This document shows, piece by piece, positions 43,401 through 55,971 of a stretch of DNA of 64,000 nt. The notes under the pieces are model-generated. The model was not told where the DNA came from. It worked only from the letters and a program-made list of their open reading frames with translations, and did no database searches. Location of the stretch: assembly GCA_950106755.1 (NCBI GenBank), contig OX467088.1, positions 29,102,401 to 29,166,400 on the forward strand, given 5' to 3'. The stretch comes from Climacium dendroides (lineage: Eukaryota; Streptophyta; Bryopsida; Hypnales; Climaciaceae). Every line of letters begins with the position of its first letter. Within the stretch, counting starts at the first letter, position 1. The translations under genes were made by a program, and so were the position numbers.

Positions 43401-46012
43401 AGCACGTCCCAAAACATAACACACAACTTGCAAATCTTCGAAATAATTACGATTCATGGAAAAATCAATTTGAAGAGGACCCTATTGCTTCCCCACACTT
43501 TCTAATTCAATGGAAACTGGTTTAAAAAAAAAAAAATTAAAAATCATGCTCTATTTAATAGAAACCAAACCAATAACTTATATCCGTTTGACATGCAAGC
43601 AGGTCCCAAAACATAACACACAACTTGCAAATCTCCGAAATAATTACGATTCATGGAAAAATCAATTGGAGCAGGACACTATTGCTTCCCCACAGTTTCT
43701 CATTTAATAGAAATGGGTTTTTAAAAAAAACAAATTTAAAAATCATGCTCTATTTAATAGAAACCAAACCAATAACTTATATCCGTTTGACATGCAAGCA
43801 CGTCCCAAAACATAACACTTAACTTGCAAATCTTCGAAATAATTACGATTCATGGAATAATCAAGTTGAGGAGGACACTATTGCTTCCCCACACTTTCTC
43901 ATTTAATACAAATGGGTTTTTAAAAAAAACAAATTTAAAAATCATGCTCTATTTAATAGAAACCAAACCAATAACTTATATCCGTTTGACATGCAAGCAC
44001 GTCCCAAAACATAACACACAACTTGCAAATCTCCGAAATAATTACGATTCATGGAAACATCAAGTTGAGGAGGACACTATTGCTTCCCCACACTTTCTCA
44101 TTTAATAGAAATGGGTTTTTAAAAAAAACAAATTTAAAAATCATGCTCTATTTAATAGAAACCAAACCAATAACTTATATCCGTTTCACATGCAAGCACG
44201 TCCCAAAACATAACACACAACTTGCAAATCTTCGAAATAATTACGATTCATGGAAAAATCAAGTTGAGGAGGACACTATTGCTTCCCCACACTTTCTCAT
44301 TTAATAGAAATGGGTTTTTAAAAAAAACAAATTTAAAAATCATGCTCTATTTAATAGAAACCAAACCAATAACTTATATCCGTTTGACATGCAAGCACGT
44401 CCCAAAACATAACACTTAACTTGCAAATCTTCGAAATAATTACGATTCATGGAAAAATCAATTTGAAGAGGACCCTATTGCTTCCCCACACTTTCTAATT
44501 CAATGGAAACTGGTTTAAAAACAAAAAAAAATTAAAAATCATGCTCTATTTAATAGAAACCAAACCAATAACTTATATCCGTTTGACATGCAAGCACGTC
44601 CCAAAACATAACACACAACTTGCAAATCTCCGAAATAATTACGATTCATGGAAACATCAAGTTGAGGAGGACACTATTGCTTCCCCACACTTTCTCATTT
44701 AATAGAAATGGGTTTTTAAAAAAAACAAATTTAAAAATCATGCTCTATTTAATAGAAACCAAACCAATAACTTATATCCGTTTCACATGCAAGCACGTCC
44801 CAAAACATAACACTTAACTAGCAAATCTTCGAAATAATTACGATTCATGGAAAAATCAATTTGAAGAGGACCCTATTGATTCCCAACACACTTTCTAATT
44901 CAATGGAAACTGGTTTAAAAAAAAAAAAAATTAAAAATCATGCTCTATTTAATAGAAACCAAACCAATAACTTATATCCGTTTGACATGCAAGCACGTCC
45001 CAAAACATAACACTTAACTTGCAAATCTTCGAAATAATTACGATTCATGGAATAATCAAGTTGAGGAGGACACTATTGCTTCCCCACACTTTCTCATTTA
45101 ATAGAAATGGGTTTTTAAAAAAAACAAATTTAAAAATCATGCTCTATTTAATAGAAACCAAACCAATAACTTATATCCGTTTCACATGCAAGCACGTCCC
45201 AAAACATAACACTTAACTTGCAAATCTTCGAAATAATTACGATTCATGGAAAAATCAATTTGAAGAGGACCCTATTGATTCCCAACACACTTTCTAATTC
45301 AATGGAAACTGGTTTAAAAAAAAAAAAAATTAAAAATCATGCTCTATTTAATAGAAACCAAACCAATAACTTATATCCGTTTGACATGCAAGCACGTCCC
45401 AAAACATAACACACAACTTGCAAATCTTCGAATTAATTACGATTCATGGAAAAATCAAGTTGAGGAGGACACTATTGCTTCCCCACACTTTCTCATTTAA
45501 TAGAAATGGGTTTTTAAAAAAAACAAATTTAAAAATCATGCTCTATTTAATAGAAACCAAACCAATAACTTATATCCGTTTGACATGCAAGCACGTCCCA
45601 AAACATAACACACAACTTGCAAATCTTCGAAATAATTACGATTCATGGAAAAATCAATTTGAAGAGGACCCTATTGCTTCCCCACACTTTCTAATTCAAT
45701 GGAAACTGGTTTAAAAAAAAAAAAATTAAAAATCATGCTCTATTTAATAGAAACCAAACCAATAACTTATATCCGTTTGACATGCAAGCACGTCCCAAAA
45801 CATAACACACAACTTGCAAATCTCCGAAATAATTACGATTCATGGAAAAATCAATTGGAGCACGACACTATTGCTTCCCCACAGTTTCTCATTTAATAGA
45901 AATGGGTTTTTAAAAAAAACAAATTTAAAAATCATGCTCTATTTAATAGAAACCAAACCAATAACTTATATCCGTTTGACATGCAAGCACGTCCCAAAAC
46001 ATAACACACAAC
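40444..46012 (+). repeat. Mosaic 11-mer HOR region, ~2188-bp spacing
   Basis: W units with CCACAGTTTC start at 40444, 41437, 43625 and 45814; the last three are 2188-2189 bp apart. The first three are followed by units with ATGGAATAATC, and two of those units share the private TTTAATACAAATGGG (near 41715 and 43903). The N unit, a CGAATTAATTAC unit and a B unit just before the repeat boundary also recur (43029 and 45218). The middle monomers differ between copies, so this is an 11-mer partly overwritten by later exchange. Confidence 0.75.
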
Positions 46013-49000
46013 TTGCAAATCTTCGAAATAATTACGATTCATGGAAAAATCAATTTGAAGAGGACCCTATTGATTCCCAACACACTTTCTAATTCAATGG
46101 AAACTGGTTTAAAAAAAAAAAAAATTAAAAATCATGCTCTATTTAATAGAAACCAAACCAATAACTTATATCCGTTTCACATGCAAGCACGTCCCAAAAC
46201 ATAACACACAACTTGCAAATCTTCGAAATAATTACAATTCATGGAAAAATCAATTTGAAGAGGACCCTATTGCTTCCCCACACTTTCTAATTCAATGGAA
46301 ACTGGTTTAAAAACAAAAAAAATTAAAAATCATGCTCTATTTAATAGAAACCAAACCAATAACTTATATCCGTTTGATATGCAAGCACGTCCCAAAACAT
46401 AACACTTAACTTGCAAATCTTCGAAATAATTACGATTCATGGAAAAATCAAGTTGAGGAGGACACTATTGCTTCCCCACACTTTCTCATTTAATAGAAAT
46501 GGGTTTTTAAAAAAAACAAATTTAAAAATCATGCTCTATTTAATAGAAACCAAACCAATAACTTATATCCGTTTGACATGCAAGCACGTCCCAAAACATA
46601 ACACACAACTTGCAAATCTTCGAAATAATTACGATTCATGGAAAAATCAAGTTGAGGAGGACACTATTGCTTCCCCACACTTTCTCATTTAATAGAAATG
46701 GGTTTTTAAAAAAAACAAATTTAAAAATCATGCTCTATTTAATAGAAACCAAACCAATAACTTATATCCGTTTGACATGCAAGCACGTCCCAAAACATAA
46801 CACACAACTTGCAAATCTTCGAAATAATTACGATTCATGGAAAAATCAATTTGAAGAGGACCCTATTGATTCCCAACACACTTTCTAATTCAATGGAAAC
46901 TGGTTTAAAGAAAGAAAAAATTAAAAATCATGCTCTATTTAATAGAAACCAAACCAATAACTTATATCCGTTTGACATGCAAGCACGTCCCAAAGCATAA
47001 CACACAACTTGCAAATTTCCGAAATAATTACGATTCATGGAAACATCAAGTTGAGGAGGACACTATTGCTTCCCCACACTTTCTCATTTAATAGAAATGG
47101 GTTTTTAAAAAAAACAAATTTAAAAATCATGCTCTATTTAATAGAAACCAAACCAATAACTTATATCCGTTTGACATGCAAGCACGTCCCAAAACATAAC
47201 ACACAACTTGCAAATCTTCGAAATAATTACGATTCATGGAAAAATCAAGTTGAGGAGGACACTATTGCTTTTCCACCTTTTCTCATTTAATAGAAATGGG
47301 TTTTTAAAAAAAACAAATTTAAAAATCATGCTCTATTTAATAGAAACCAAACCAATAACTTATATCCGTTTGACATGCAAGCACGTCCCAAAACATAACA
47401 CACAACTTGCAAATCTCCGAAATAATTACGATTCATGGAAAAATCAATTTGAAGAGGACCCTATTGATTCCCAACACACTTTCTAATTCAATGGAAACTG
47501 GTTTAAAAAAAAAAGAAATTAAAAATCATGCTCTATTTAATAGAAACCAAACCAATAACTTATATCCGTTTGACATGCAAGCACGTCCCAAAACATAACA
47601 CACAACTTGCAAATCTTCGAAATAATTACAATTCATGGAAAAATCAATTTGAAGAGGACCCTATTGCTTCCCCACACTTTCTAATTCAATGGAAACTGGT
47701 TTAAAAACAAAAAAAATTAAAAATCATGCTCTATTTAATAGAAACCAAACCAATAACTTATATCCGTTTGACATGCAAGCACGTCCCAAAACATAACACT
47801 TAACTTGCAAATCTTCGAAATAATTACGATTCATGGAAAAATCAAGTTGAGGAGGACACTATTGCTTCCCCACACTTTCTCATTTAATAGAAATGGGTTT
47901 TTAAAAAAAACAAATTTAAAAATCATGCTCTATTTAATAGAAACCAAACCAATAACTTATATCCGTTTGACATGCAAGCACGTCCCAAAACATAACACAC
48001 AACTTGCAAATCTTCGAAATAATTACGATTCATGGAAAAATCAAGTTGAGGAGGACACTATTGCTTTTCCACCTTTTCTCATTTAATAGAAATGGGTTTT
48101 TAAAAAAAACAAATTTAAAAATCATGCTCTATTTAATAGAAACCAAACCAATAACTTATATCCGTTTGACATGCAAGCACGTCCCAAAACATAACACACA
48201 ACTTGCAAATCTCCGAAATAATTACGATTCATGGAAAAATCAATTTGAAGAGGACCCTATTGATTCCCAACACACTTTCTAATTCAATGGAAACTGGTTT
48301 AAAAAAAAAAGAAATTAAAAATCATGCTCTATTTAATAGAAACCAAACCAATAACTTATATCCGTTTGACATGCAAGCACGTCCCAAAACATAACACACA
48401 ACTTGCAAATCTTCGAAATAATTACAATTCATGGAAAAATCAATTTGAAGAGGACCCTATTGCTTCCCCACACTTTCTAATTCAATGGAAACTGGTTTAA
48501 AAACAAAAAAAATTAAAAATCATGCTCTATTTAATAGAAACCAAACCAATAACTTATATCCGTTTGACATGCAAGCACGTCCCAAAACATAACACTTAAC
48601 TTGCAAATCTTCGAAATAATTACGATTCATGGAAAAATCAATTTGAAGAGGACCCTATTGATTCCCAACACACTTTCTAATTCAATGGAAACTGGTTTAA
48701 AAAAAAAAAAAATTAAAAATCATGCTCTATTTAATAGAAACCAAACCAATAACTTATATCCGTTTGACATGCAAGCACGTCCCAAAACATAACACACAAC
48801 TTGCAAATCTTCGAAATAATTACAATTCATGGAAAAATCAATTTGAAGAGGACCCTATTGCTTCCCCACACTTTCTAATTCAATGGAAACTGGTTTAAAA
48901 ACAAAAAAAATTAAAAATCATGCTCTATTTAATAGAAACCAAACCAATAACTTATATCCGTTTGACATGCAAGCACGTCCCAAAACATAACACTTAACTT

Positions 49001-50192
49001 GCAAATCTTCGAAATAATTACGATTCATGGAAACATCAAGTTGAGGAGGACACTATTGCTTCCCCACACTTTCTCATTTAATAGAAATGGGTTTTTAAAA
49101 AAAACAAATTTAAAAATCATGCTCTATTTAATAGAAACCAAACCAATAACTTATATCCGTTTCACATGCAAGCACGTCCCAAAACATAACACTTAACTTG
49201 CAAATCTTCGAAATAATTACGATTCATGGAAAAATCAATTTGAAGAGGACCCTATTGATTCCCAACACACTTTCTAATTCAATGGAAACTGGTTTAAAAA
49301 AAAAAAAAATTAAAAATCATGCTCTATTTAATAGAAACCAAACCAATAACTTATATCCGTTTGACATGCAAGCACGTCCCAAAACATAACACACAACTTG
49401 CAAATCTCCGAAATAATTACGATTCATGGAAACATCAAGTTGAGGAGGACACTATTGCTTCCCCACACTTTCTCATTTAATAGAAATGTGTTTTTAAAAA
49501 AAACAAATTTAAAAATCATGCTCTATTTAATAGAAACCAAACCAATAACTTATATCCGTTTCACATGCAAGCACGTCCCAAAACATAACACTTAACTTGC
49601 AAATCTTCGAAATAATTACGATTCATGGAAAAATCAATTTGAAGAGGACCCTATTGATTCCCAACACACTTTCTAATTCAATGGAAACTGGTTTAAAAAC
49701 AAAAAAAAATTAAAAATCATGCTCTATTTAATAGAAACCAAACCAATAACTTATATCCGTTTGACATGCAAGCACGTCCCAAAACATAACACACAACTTG
49801 CAAATCTCCGAAATAATTACGATTCATGGAAAAATCAAGTTGAGGAGGACACTATTGCTTCCCCACACTTTCTCATTTAATAGAAATGGGTTTTTAAAAA
49901 AAACAAATTTAAAAATCATGCTCTATTTAATAGAAACCAAACCAATAACTTATATCCGTTTGACATGCAAGCACGTCCCAAAACATAACACACAACTTGC
50001 AAATCTTCGAAATAATTACGATTCATGGAAAAATCAATTTGAAGAGGACCCTATTGCTTCCCCACACTTTCTAATTCAATGGAAACTGGTTCAAAAAAAA
50101 AAAATTAAAAATCATGCTCTATTTAATAGAAACCAAACCAATAACTTATATCCGTTTCACATGCAAGCACGTCCCAAAGCATAACACACAAC
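46013..50192 (+). repeat. Transitional section, first S-L-N trimer, and 796-bp tetramer duplication
   Basis: The order N, E, H, H, N, S, L-like, N appears from 46013. The first CCCAAAGCAT mark, typical of the right end, appears at about 46991. The L-like unit here has TTTTCCACCTTTTC, a form seen only at 47267 and 48063, exactly 796 bp apart. The following N units have AAAAGAAATT at the same spacing. Thus L'-N-E-H (47208-48003) is duplicated at 48004, with the fourth unit of the second copy replaced by N at 48601. This looks like the raw material of the terminal HOR. Confidence 0.8.
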
Positions 50193-53100
50193 TTGCAAAT
50201 TTCCGAAATAATTACGATTCATGGAAACATCAAGTTGAGGAGGACACTATTGCTTCCCCACACTTTCTCATTTAATAGAAATGGGTTTTTAAAAAAAACA
50301 AATTTAAAAATCATGCTCTATTTAATAGAAACCAAACCAATAACTTATATCCGTTTGACATGCAAGCACGTCCCAAAACATAACACTTAACTTGCAAATC
50401 TTCGAAATAATTACGATTCATGGAAAAATCAAGTTGAGGAGGACACTATTGCTTCCCCACCTTTTCTCATTTAATAGAAATGGGTTTTTAAAAAAAACAA
50501 ATTTAAAAATCATGCTCTATTTAATAGAAACCAAACCAATAACTTATATCCGTTTGACATGCAAGCACGTCCCAAAACATAACACACAACTTGCAAATCT
50601 TCGAAATAATTATGATTCATGGAAAAATCAATTTGAAGAGGACCCTATTGATTCCCAACACACTTTCTAATTCAATGGAAACTGGTTTAAAAAAAAAAAA
50701 AATTAAAAATCATGCTCTATTTAATAGAAACCAAACCAATAACTTATATCCGTTTGACATGCAAGCACGTCCCAAAGCATAACACACAACTTGCAAATTT
50801 CCGAAATAATTACGATTCATGGAAACATCAAGTTGAGGAGGACACTATTGCTTCCCCACACTTTCTCATTTAATAGAAATGGGTTTTAAAAAAAAACAAA
50901 TTTAAAAATCATGCTCTATTTAATAGAAACCAAACCAATAACTTATATCCGTTTGACATGCAAGCACGTCCCAAAACATAACACACAACTTGCAAATCTT
51001 CGAAATAATTACGATTCATGGAAAAATCAAGTTGAGGAGGACACTATTGCTTCCCCACCTTTTCTCATTTAATAGAAATGGGTTTTTAAAAAAAACAAAT
51101 TTAAAAATCATGCTCTATTTAATAGAAACCAAACCAATAACTTATATCCGTTTGACATGCAAGCACGTCCCAAAACATAACACACAACTTGCAAATCTTC
51201 GAAATAATTACGATTCATGGAAAAATCAATTTGAAGAGGACCCTATTGATTCCCAACACACTTTCTAATTCAATGGAAACTGGTTTAAAAAAAGAAAAAA
51301 TTAAAAATCATGCTCTATTTAATAGAAACCAAACCAATAACTTATATCCGTTTGACATGCAAGCACGTCCCAAAGCATAACACACAACTTGCAAATTTCC
51401 GAAATAATTACGATTCATGGAAACATCAAGTTGAGGAGGACACTATTGCTTCCCCACACTTTCTCATTTAATAGAAATGGGTTTTTAAAAAAAACAAATT
51501 TAAAAATCATGCTCTATTTAATAGAAACCAAACCAATAACTTATATCCGTTTGACATGCAAGCACGTCCCAAAACATAACACACAACTTGCAAATCTTCG
51601 AAATAATTACGATTCATGGAAAAATCAAGTTGAGGAGGACACTATTGCTTCCCCACCTTTTCTCATTTAATAGAAATGGGTTTTTAAAAAAAACAAATTT
51701 AAAAATCATGCTCTATTTAATAGAAACCAAACCAATAACTTATATCCGTTTGACATGCAAGCACGTCCCAAAACATAACACACAACTTGCAAATCTTCGA
51801 AATAATTATGATTCATGGAAAAATCAATTTGAAGAGGACCCTATTGATTCCCAACACACTTTCTAATTCAATGGAAACTGGTTTAAAAAAAAAAAAAATT
51901 AAAAATCATGCTCTATTTAATAGAAACCAAACCAATAACTTATATCCGTTTGACATGCAAGCACGTCCCAAAGCATAACACACAACTTGCAAATTTCCGA
52001 AATAATTACGATTCATGGAAACATCAAGTTGAGGAGGACACTATTGCTTCCCCACACTTTCTCATTTAATAGAAATGGGTTTTAAAAAAAAACAAATTTA
52101 AAAATCATGCTCTATTTAATAGAAACCAAACCAATAACTTATATCCGTTTGACATGCAAGCACGTCCCAAAACATAACACACAACTTGCAAATCTTCGAA
52201 ATAATTACGATTCATGGAAAAATCAAGTTGAGGAGGACACTATTGCTTCCCCACCTTTTCTCATTTAATAGAAATGGGTTTTTAAAAAAAACAAATTTAA
52301 AAATCATGCTCTATTTAATAGAAACCAAACCAATAACTTATATCCGTTTGACATGCAAGCACGTCCCAAAACATAACACACAACTTGCAAATCTTCGAAA
52401 TAATTACGATTCATGGAAAAATCAATTTGAAGAGGACCCTATTGATTCCCAACACACTTTCTAATTCAATGGAAACTGGTTTAAAAAAAGAAAAAATTAA
52501 AAATCATGCTCTATTTAATAGAAACCAAACCAATAACTTATATCCGTTTGACATGCAAGCACGTCCCAAAGCATAACACACAACTTGCAAATTTCCGAAA
52601 TAATTACGATTCATGGAAACATCAAGTTGAGGAGGACACTATTGCTTCCCCACACTTTCTCATTTAATAGAAATGGGTTTTTAAAAAAAACAAATTTAAA
52701 AATCATGCTCTATTTAATAGAAACCAAACCAATAACTTATATCCGTTTGACATGCAAGCACGTCCCAAAACATAACACACAACTTGCAAATCTTCGAAAT
52801 AATTACGATTCATGGAAAAATCAAGTTGAGGAGGACACTATTGCTTCCCCACCTTTTCTCATTTAATAGAAATGGGTTTTTAAAAAAAACAAATTTAAAA
52901 ATCATGCTCTATTTAATAGAAACCAAACCAATAACTTATATCCGTTTGACATGCAAGCACGTCCCAAAACATAACACACAACTTGCAAATCTTCGAAATA
53001 ATTACGATTCATGGAAAAATCAATTTGAAGAGGACCCTATTGATTCCCAACACACTTTCTAATTCAATGGAAACTGGTTTAAAAAAAAAAAAAATTAAAA

Positions 53101-54976
53101 ATCATGCTCTATTTAATAGAAACCAAACCAATAACTTATATCCGTTTGACATGCAAGCACGTCCCAAAGCATAACACACAACTTGCAAATTTCCGAAATA
53201 ATTACGATTCATGGAAACATCAAGTTGAGGAGGACACTATTGCTTCCCCACACTTTCTCATTTAATAGAAATGGGTTTTTAAAAAAAACAAATTTAAAAA
53301 TCATGCTCTATTTAATAGAAACCAAACCAATAACTTATATCCGTTTGACATGCAAGCACGTCCCAAAACATAACACACAACTTGCAAATCTTCGAAATAA
53401 TTACGATTCATGGAAAAATCAAGTTGAGGAGGACACTATTGCTTCCCCACCTTTTCTCATTTAATAGAAATGGGTTTTTAAAAAAAACAAATTTAAAAAT
53501 CATGCTCTATTTAATAGAAACCAAACCAATAACTTATATCCGTTTGACATGCAAGCACGTCCCAAAACATAACACACAACTTGCAAATCTTCGAAATAAT
53601 TACGATTCATGGAAAAATCAATTTGAAGAGGACCCTATTGATTCCCAACACACTTTCTAATTCAATGGAAACTGGTTTAAAAAAAGAAAAAATTAAAAAT
53701 CATGCTCTATTTAATAGAAACCAAACCAATAACTTATATCCGTTTGACATGCAAGCACGTCCCAAAGCATAACACACAACTTGCAAATTTCCGAAATAAT
53801 TACGATTCATGGAAACATCAAGTTGAGGAGGACACTATTGCTTCCCCACACTTTCTCATTTAATAGAAATGGGTTTTTAAAAAAAACAAATTTAAAAATC
53901 ATGCTCTATTTAATAGAAACCAAACCAATAACTTATATCCGTTTGACATGCAAGCACGTCCCAAAACATAACACACAACTTGCAAATCTTCGAAATAATT
54001 ACGATTCATGGAAAAATCAAGTTGAGGAGGACACTATTGCTTCCCCACCTTTTCTCATTTAATAGAAATGGGTTTTTAAAAAAAACAAATTTAAAAATCA
54101 TGCTCTATTTAATAGAAACCAAACCAATAACTTATATCCGTTTGACATGCAAGCACGTCCCAAAACATAACACACAACTTGCAAATCTTCGAAATAATTA
54201 CGATTCATGGAAAAATCAATTTGAAGAGGACCCTATTGATTCCCAACACACTTTCTAATTCAATGGAAACTGGTTTAAAAAAAGAAAAAATTAAAAATCA
54301 TGCTCTATTTAATAGAAACCAAACCAATAACTTATATCCGTTTGACATGCAAGCACGTCCCAAAGCATAACACACAACTTGCAAATTTCCGAAATAATTA
54401 CGATTCATGGAAACATCAAGTTGAGGAGGACACTATTGCTTCCCCACACTTTCTCATTTAATAGAAATGGGTTTTTAAAAAAAACAAATTTAAAAATCAT
54501 GCTCTATTTAATAGAAACCAAACCAATAACTTATATCCGTTTGACATGCAAGCACGTCCCAAAACATAACACACAACTTGCAAATCTTCGAAATAATTAC
54601 GATTCATGGAAAAATCAAGTTGAGGAGGACACTATTGCTTCCCCACCTTTTCTCATTTAATAGAAATGGGTTTTTAAAAAAAACAAATTTAAAAATCATG
54701 CTCTATTTAATAGAAACCAAACCAATAACTTATATCCGTTTGACATGCAAGCACGTCCCAAAACATAACACACAACTTGCAAATCTTCGAAATAATTATG
54801 ATTCATGGAAAAATCAATTTGAAGAGGACCCTATTGATTCCCAACACACTTTCTAATTCAATGGAAACTGGTTTAAAAAAAAAAAAAATTAAAAATCATG
54901 CTCTATTTAATAGAAACCAAACCAATAACTTATATCCGTTTGACATGCAAGCACGTCCCAAAACATAACACACAAC
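50193..54976 (+). repeat. Eight perfect-register 598-bp S-L-N trimers
   Basis: Trimers start at 50193, 50791, 51389, 51987, 52585, 53183, 53781 and 54379, each exactly 598 bp (S 199, L 199, N 200). Eight times 598 equals the span to 54977 with no remainder. N subtypes vary in the order Nt, NG, Nt, NG, NA, NG, NG, Nt. Nt has TTATGATTC, NG has AAAGAAAAAA in the A-tract, and NA has a pure A-tract with TTACGATTC. S units at 50791 and 51987 have TTTT plus nine A in place of TTTTT plus eight, suggesting a 1196-bp duplication within the run. Confidence 0.93.
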
Positions 54977-55174
54977 TTGCAAATCTTCGAAATAATTACA
55001 ATTCATGGAAAAATCAATTTGAAGAGGACCCTATTGCTTCCCCACACTTTCTAATTCAATGGAAACTGGTTTAAAAACAAAAAAAATTAAAAATCATGCT
55101 CTATTTAATAGAAACCAAACCAATAACTTATATCCGTTTGACATGCAAGCACGTCCCAAAACATAACACTTAAC
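54977..55174 (+). repeat. Reference monomer, class E (198 bp)
   Basis: Class E is a B-like unit with TTACAATTC in place of TTACGATTC, an A-tract interrupted as AAAACAAAAAAA, and CACTTAAC at the junction to the next unit. Full E units occur at about 46213, 47607, 48404 and 48801, and then at each 9- or 6-mer boundary from 54977 on. E is the punctuation mark of the terminal HOR. Confidence 0.85.
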
Positions 55175-55373
55175 TTGCAAATCTTCGAAATAATTACGAT
55201 TCATGGAAAAATCAAGTTGAGGAGGACACTATTGCTTCCCCACACTTTCTCATTTAATAGAAATGGGTTTTTAAAAAAAACAAATTTAAAAATCATGCTC
55301 TATTTAATAGAAACCAAACCAATAACTTATATCCGTTTGACATGCAAGCACGTCCCAAAACATAACACACAAC
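55175..55373 (+). repeat. Reference monomer, class H (199 bp)
   Basis: Class H has GTTGAGGAGGACAC, CCCCACACTTTC, CTCATTTAATAGAAATGGG and TTTTT plus eight A, then CAAATTTAAAAATC. Counting this copy gives 199 bp and 63 G+C. H units occur across the whole window and appear to be the parent form of the I, L and S classes, which each differ from it by only a few linked changes. Confidence 0.85.
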
Positions 55374-55573
55374 TTGCAAATCTTCGAAATAATTACGATT
55401 CATGGAAAAATCAATTTGAAGAGGACCCTATTGATTCCCAACACACTTTCTAATTCAATGGAAACTGGTTTAAAAAAAGAAAAAATTAAAAATCATGCTC
55501 TATTTAATAGAAACCAAACCAATAACTTATATCCGTTTGACATGCAAGCACGTCCCAAAGCATAACACACAAC
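55374..55573 (+). repeat. Reference monomer, class N (200 bp)
   Basis: Class N has GATTCCCAACACAC where others have GCTTCCCCACAC, a net gain of 2 bp, on a B-like background. This copy has a G inside the A-tract. N appears in two separate zones: about 14.4-21.1 kb, and from 33.3 kb to the end. In the last 14 kb it is every third monomer. Confidence 0.87.
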
Positions 55574-55772
55574 TTGCAAATTTCCGAAATAATTACGATT
55601 CATGGAAACATCAAGTTGAGGAGGACACTATTGCTTCCCCACACTTTCTCATTTAATAGAAATGGGTTTTTAAAAAAAACAAATTTAAAAATCATGCTCT
55701 ATTTAATAGAAACCAAACCAATAACTTATATCCGTTTGACATGCAAGCACGTCCCAAAACATAACACACAAC
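55574..55772 (+). repeat. Reference monomer, class S (199 bp)
   Basis: Class S has CCGAAAT (TTTCCG or CTCCG form) and GAAACATCAAG in place of GAAAAATCAAG on an H background. GAAACATC first appears near 30736. The TTTCCG form is rare before 47 kb (for example near 39657) and is the rule after 50 kb. In the terminal region S is always preceded by CCCAAAGCAT. Confidence 0.85.
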
Positions 55773-55971
55773 TTGCAAATCTTCGAAATAATTACGATTC
55801 ATGGAAAAATCAAGTTGAGGAGGACACTATTGCTTCCCCACCTTTTCTCATTTAATAGAAATGGGTTTTTAAAAAAAACAAATTTAAAAATCATGCTCTA
55901 TTTAATAGAAACCAAACCAATAACTTATATCCGTTTGACATGCAAGCACGTCCCAAAACATAACACACAAC
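55773..55971 (+). repeat. Reference monomer, class L (199 bp)
   Basis: Class L is an H unit in which CCCCACACTTTCTC has become CCCCACCTTTTCTC. An early single example lies near 25408; otherwise L is restricted to the right end from 50.4 kb, plus the TTTTCCACC forms near 47.3 and 48.1 kb. It is the middle member of every S-L-N trimer. Confidence 0.85.
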
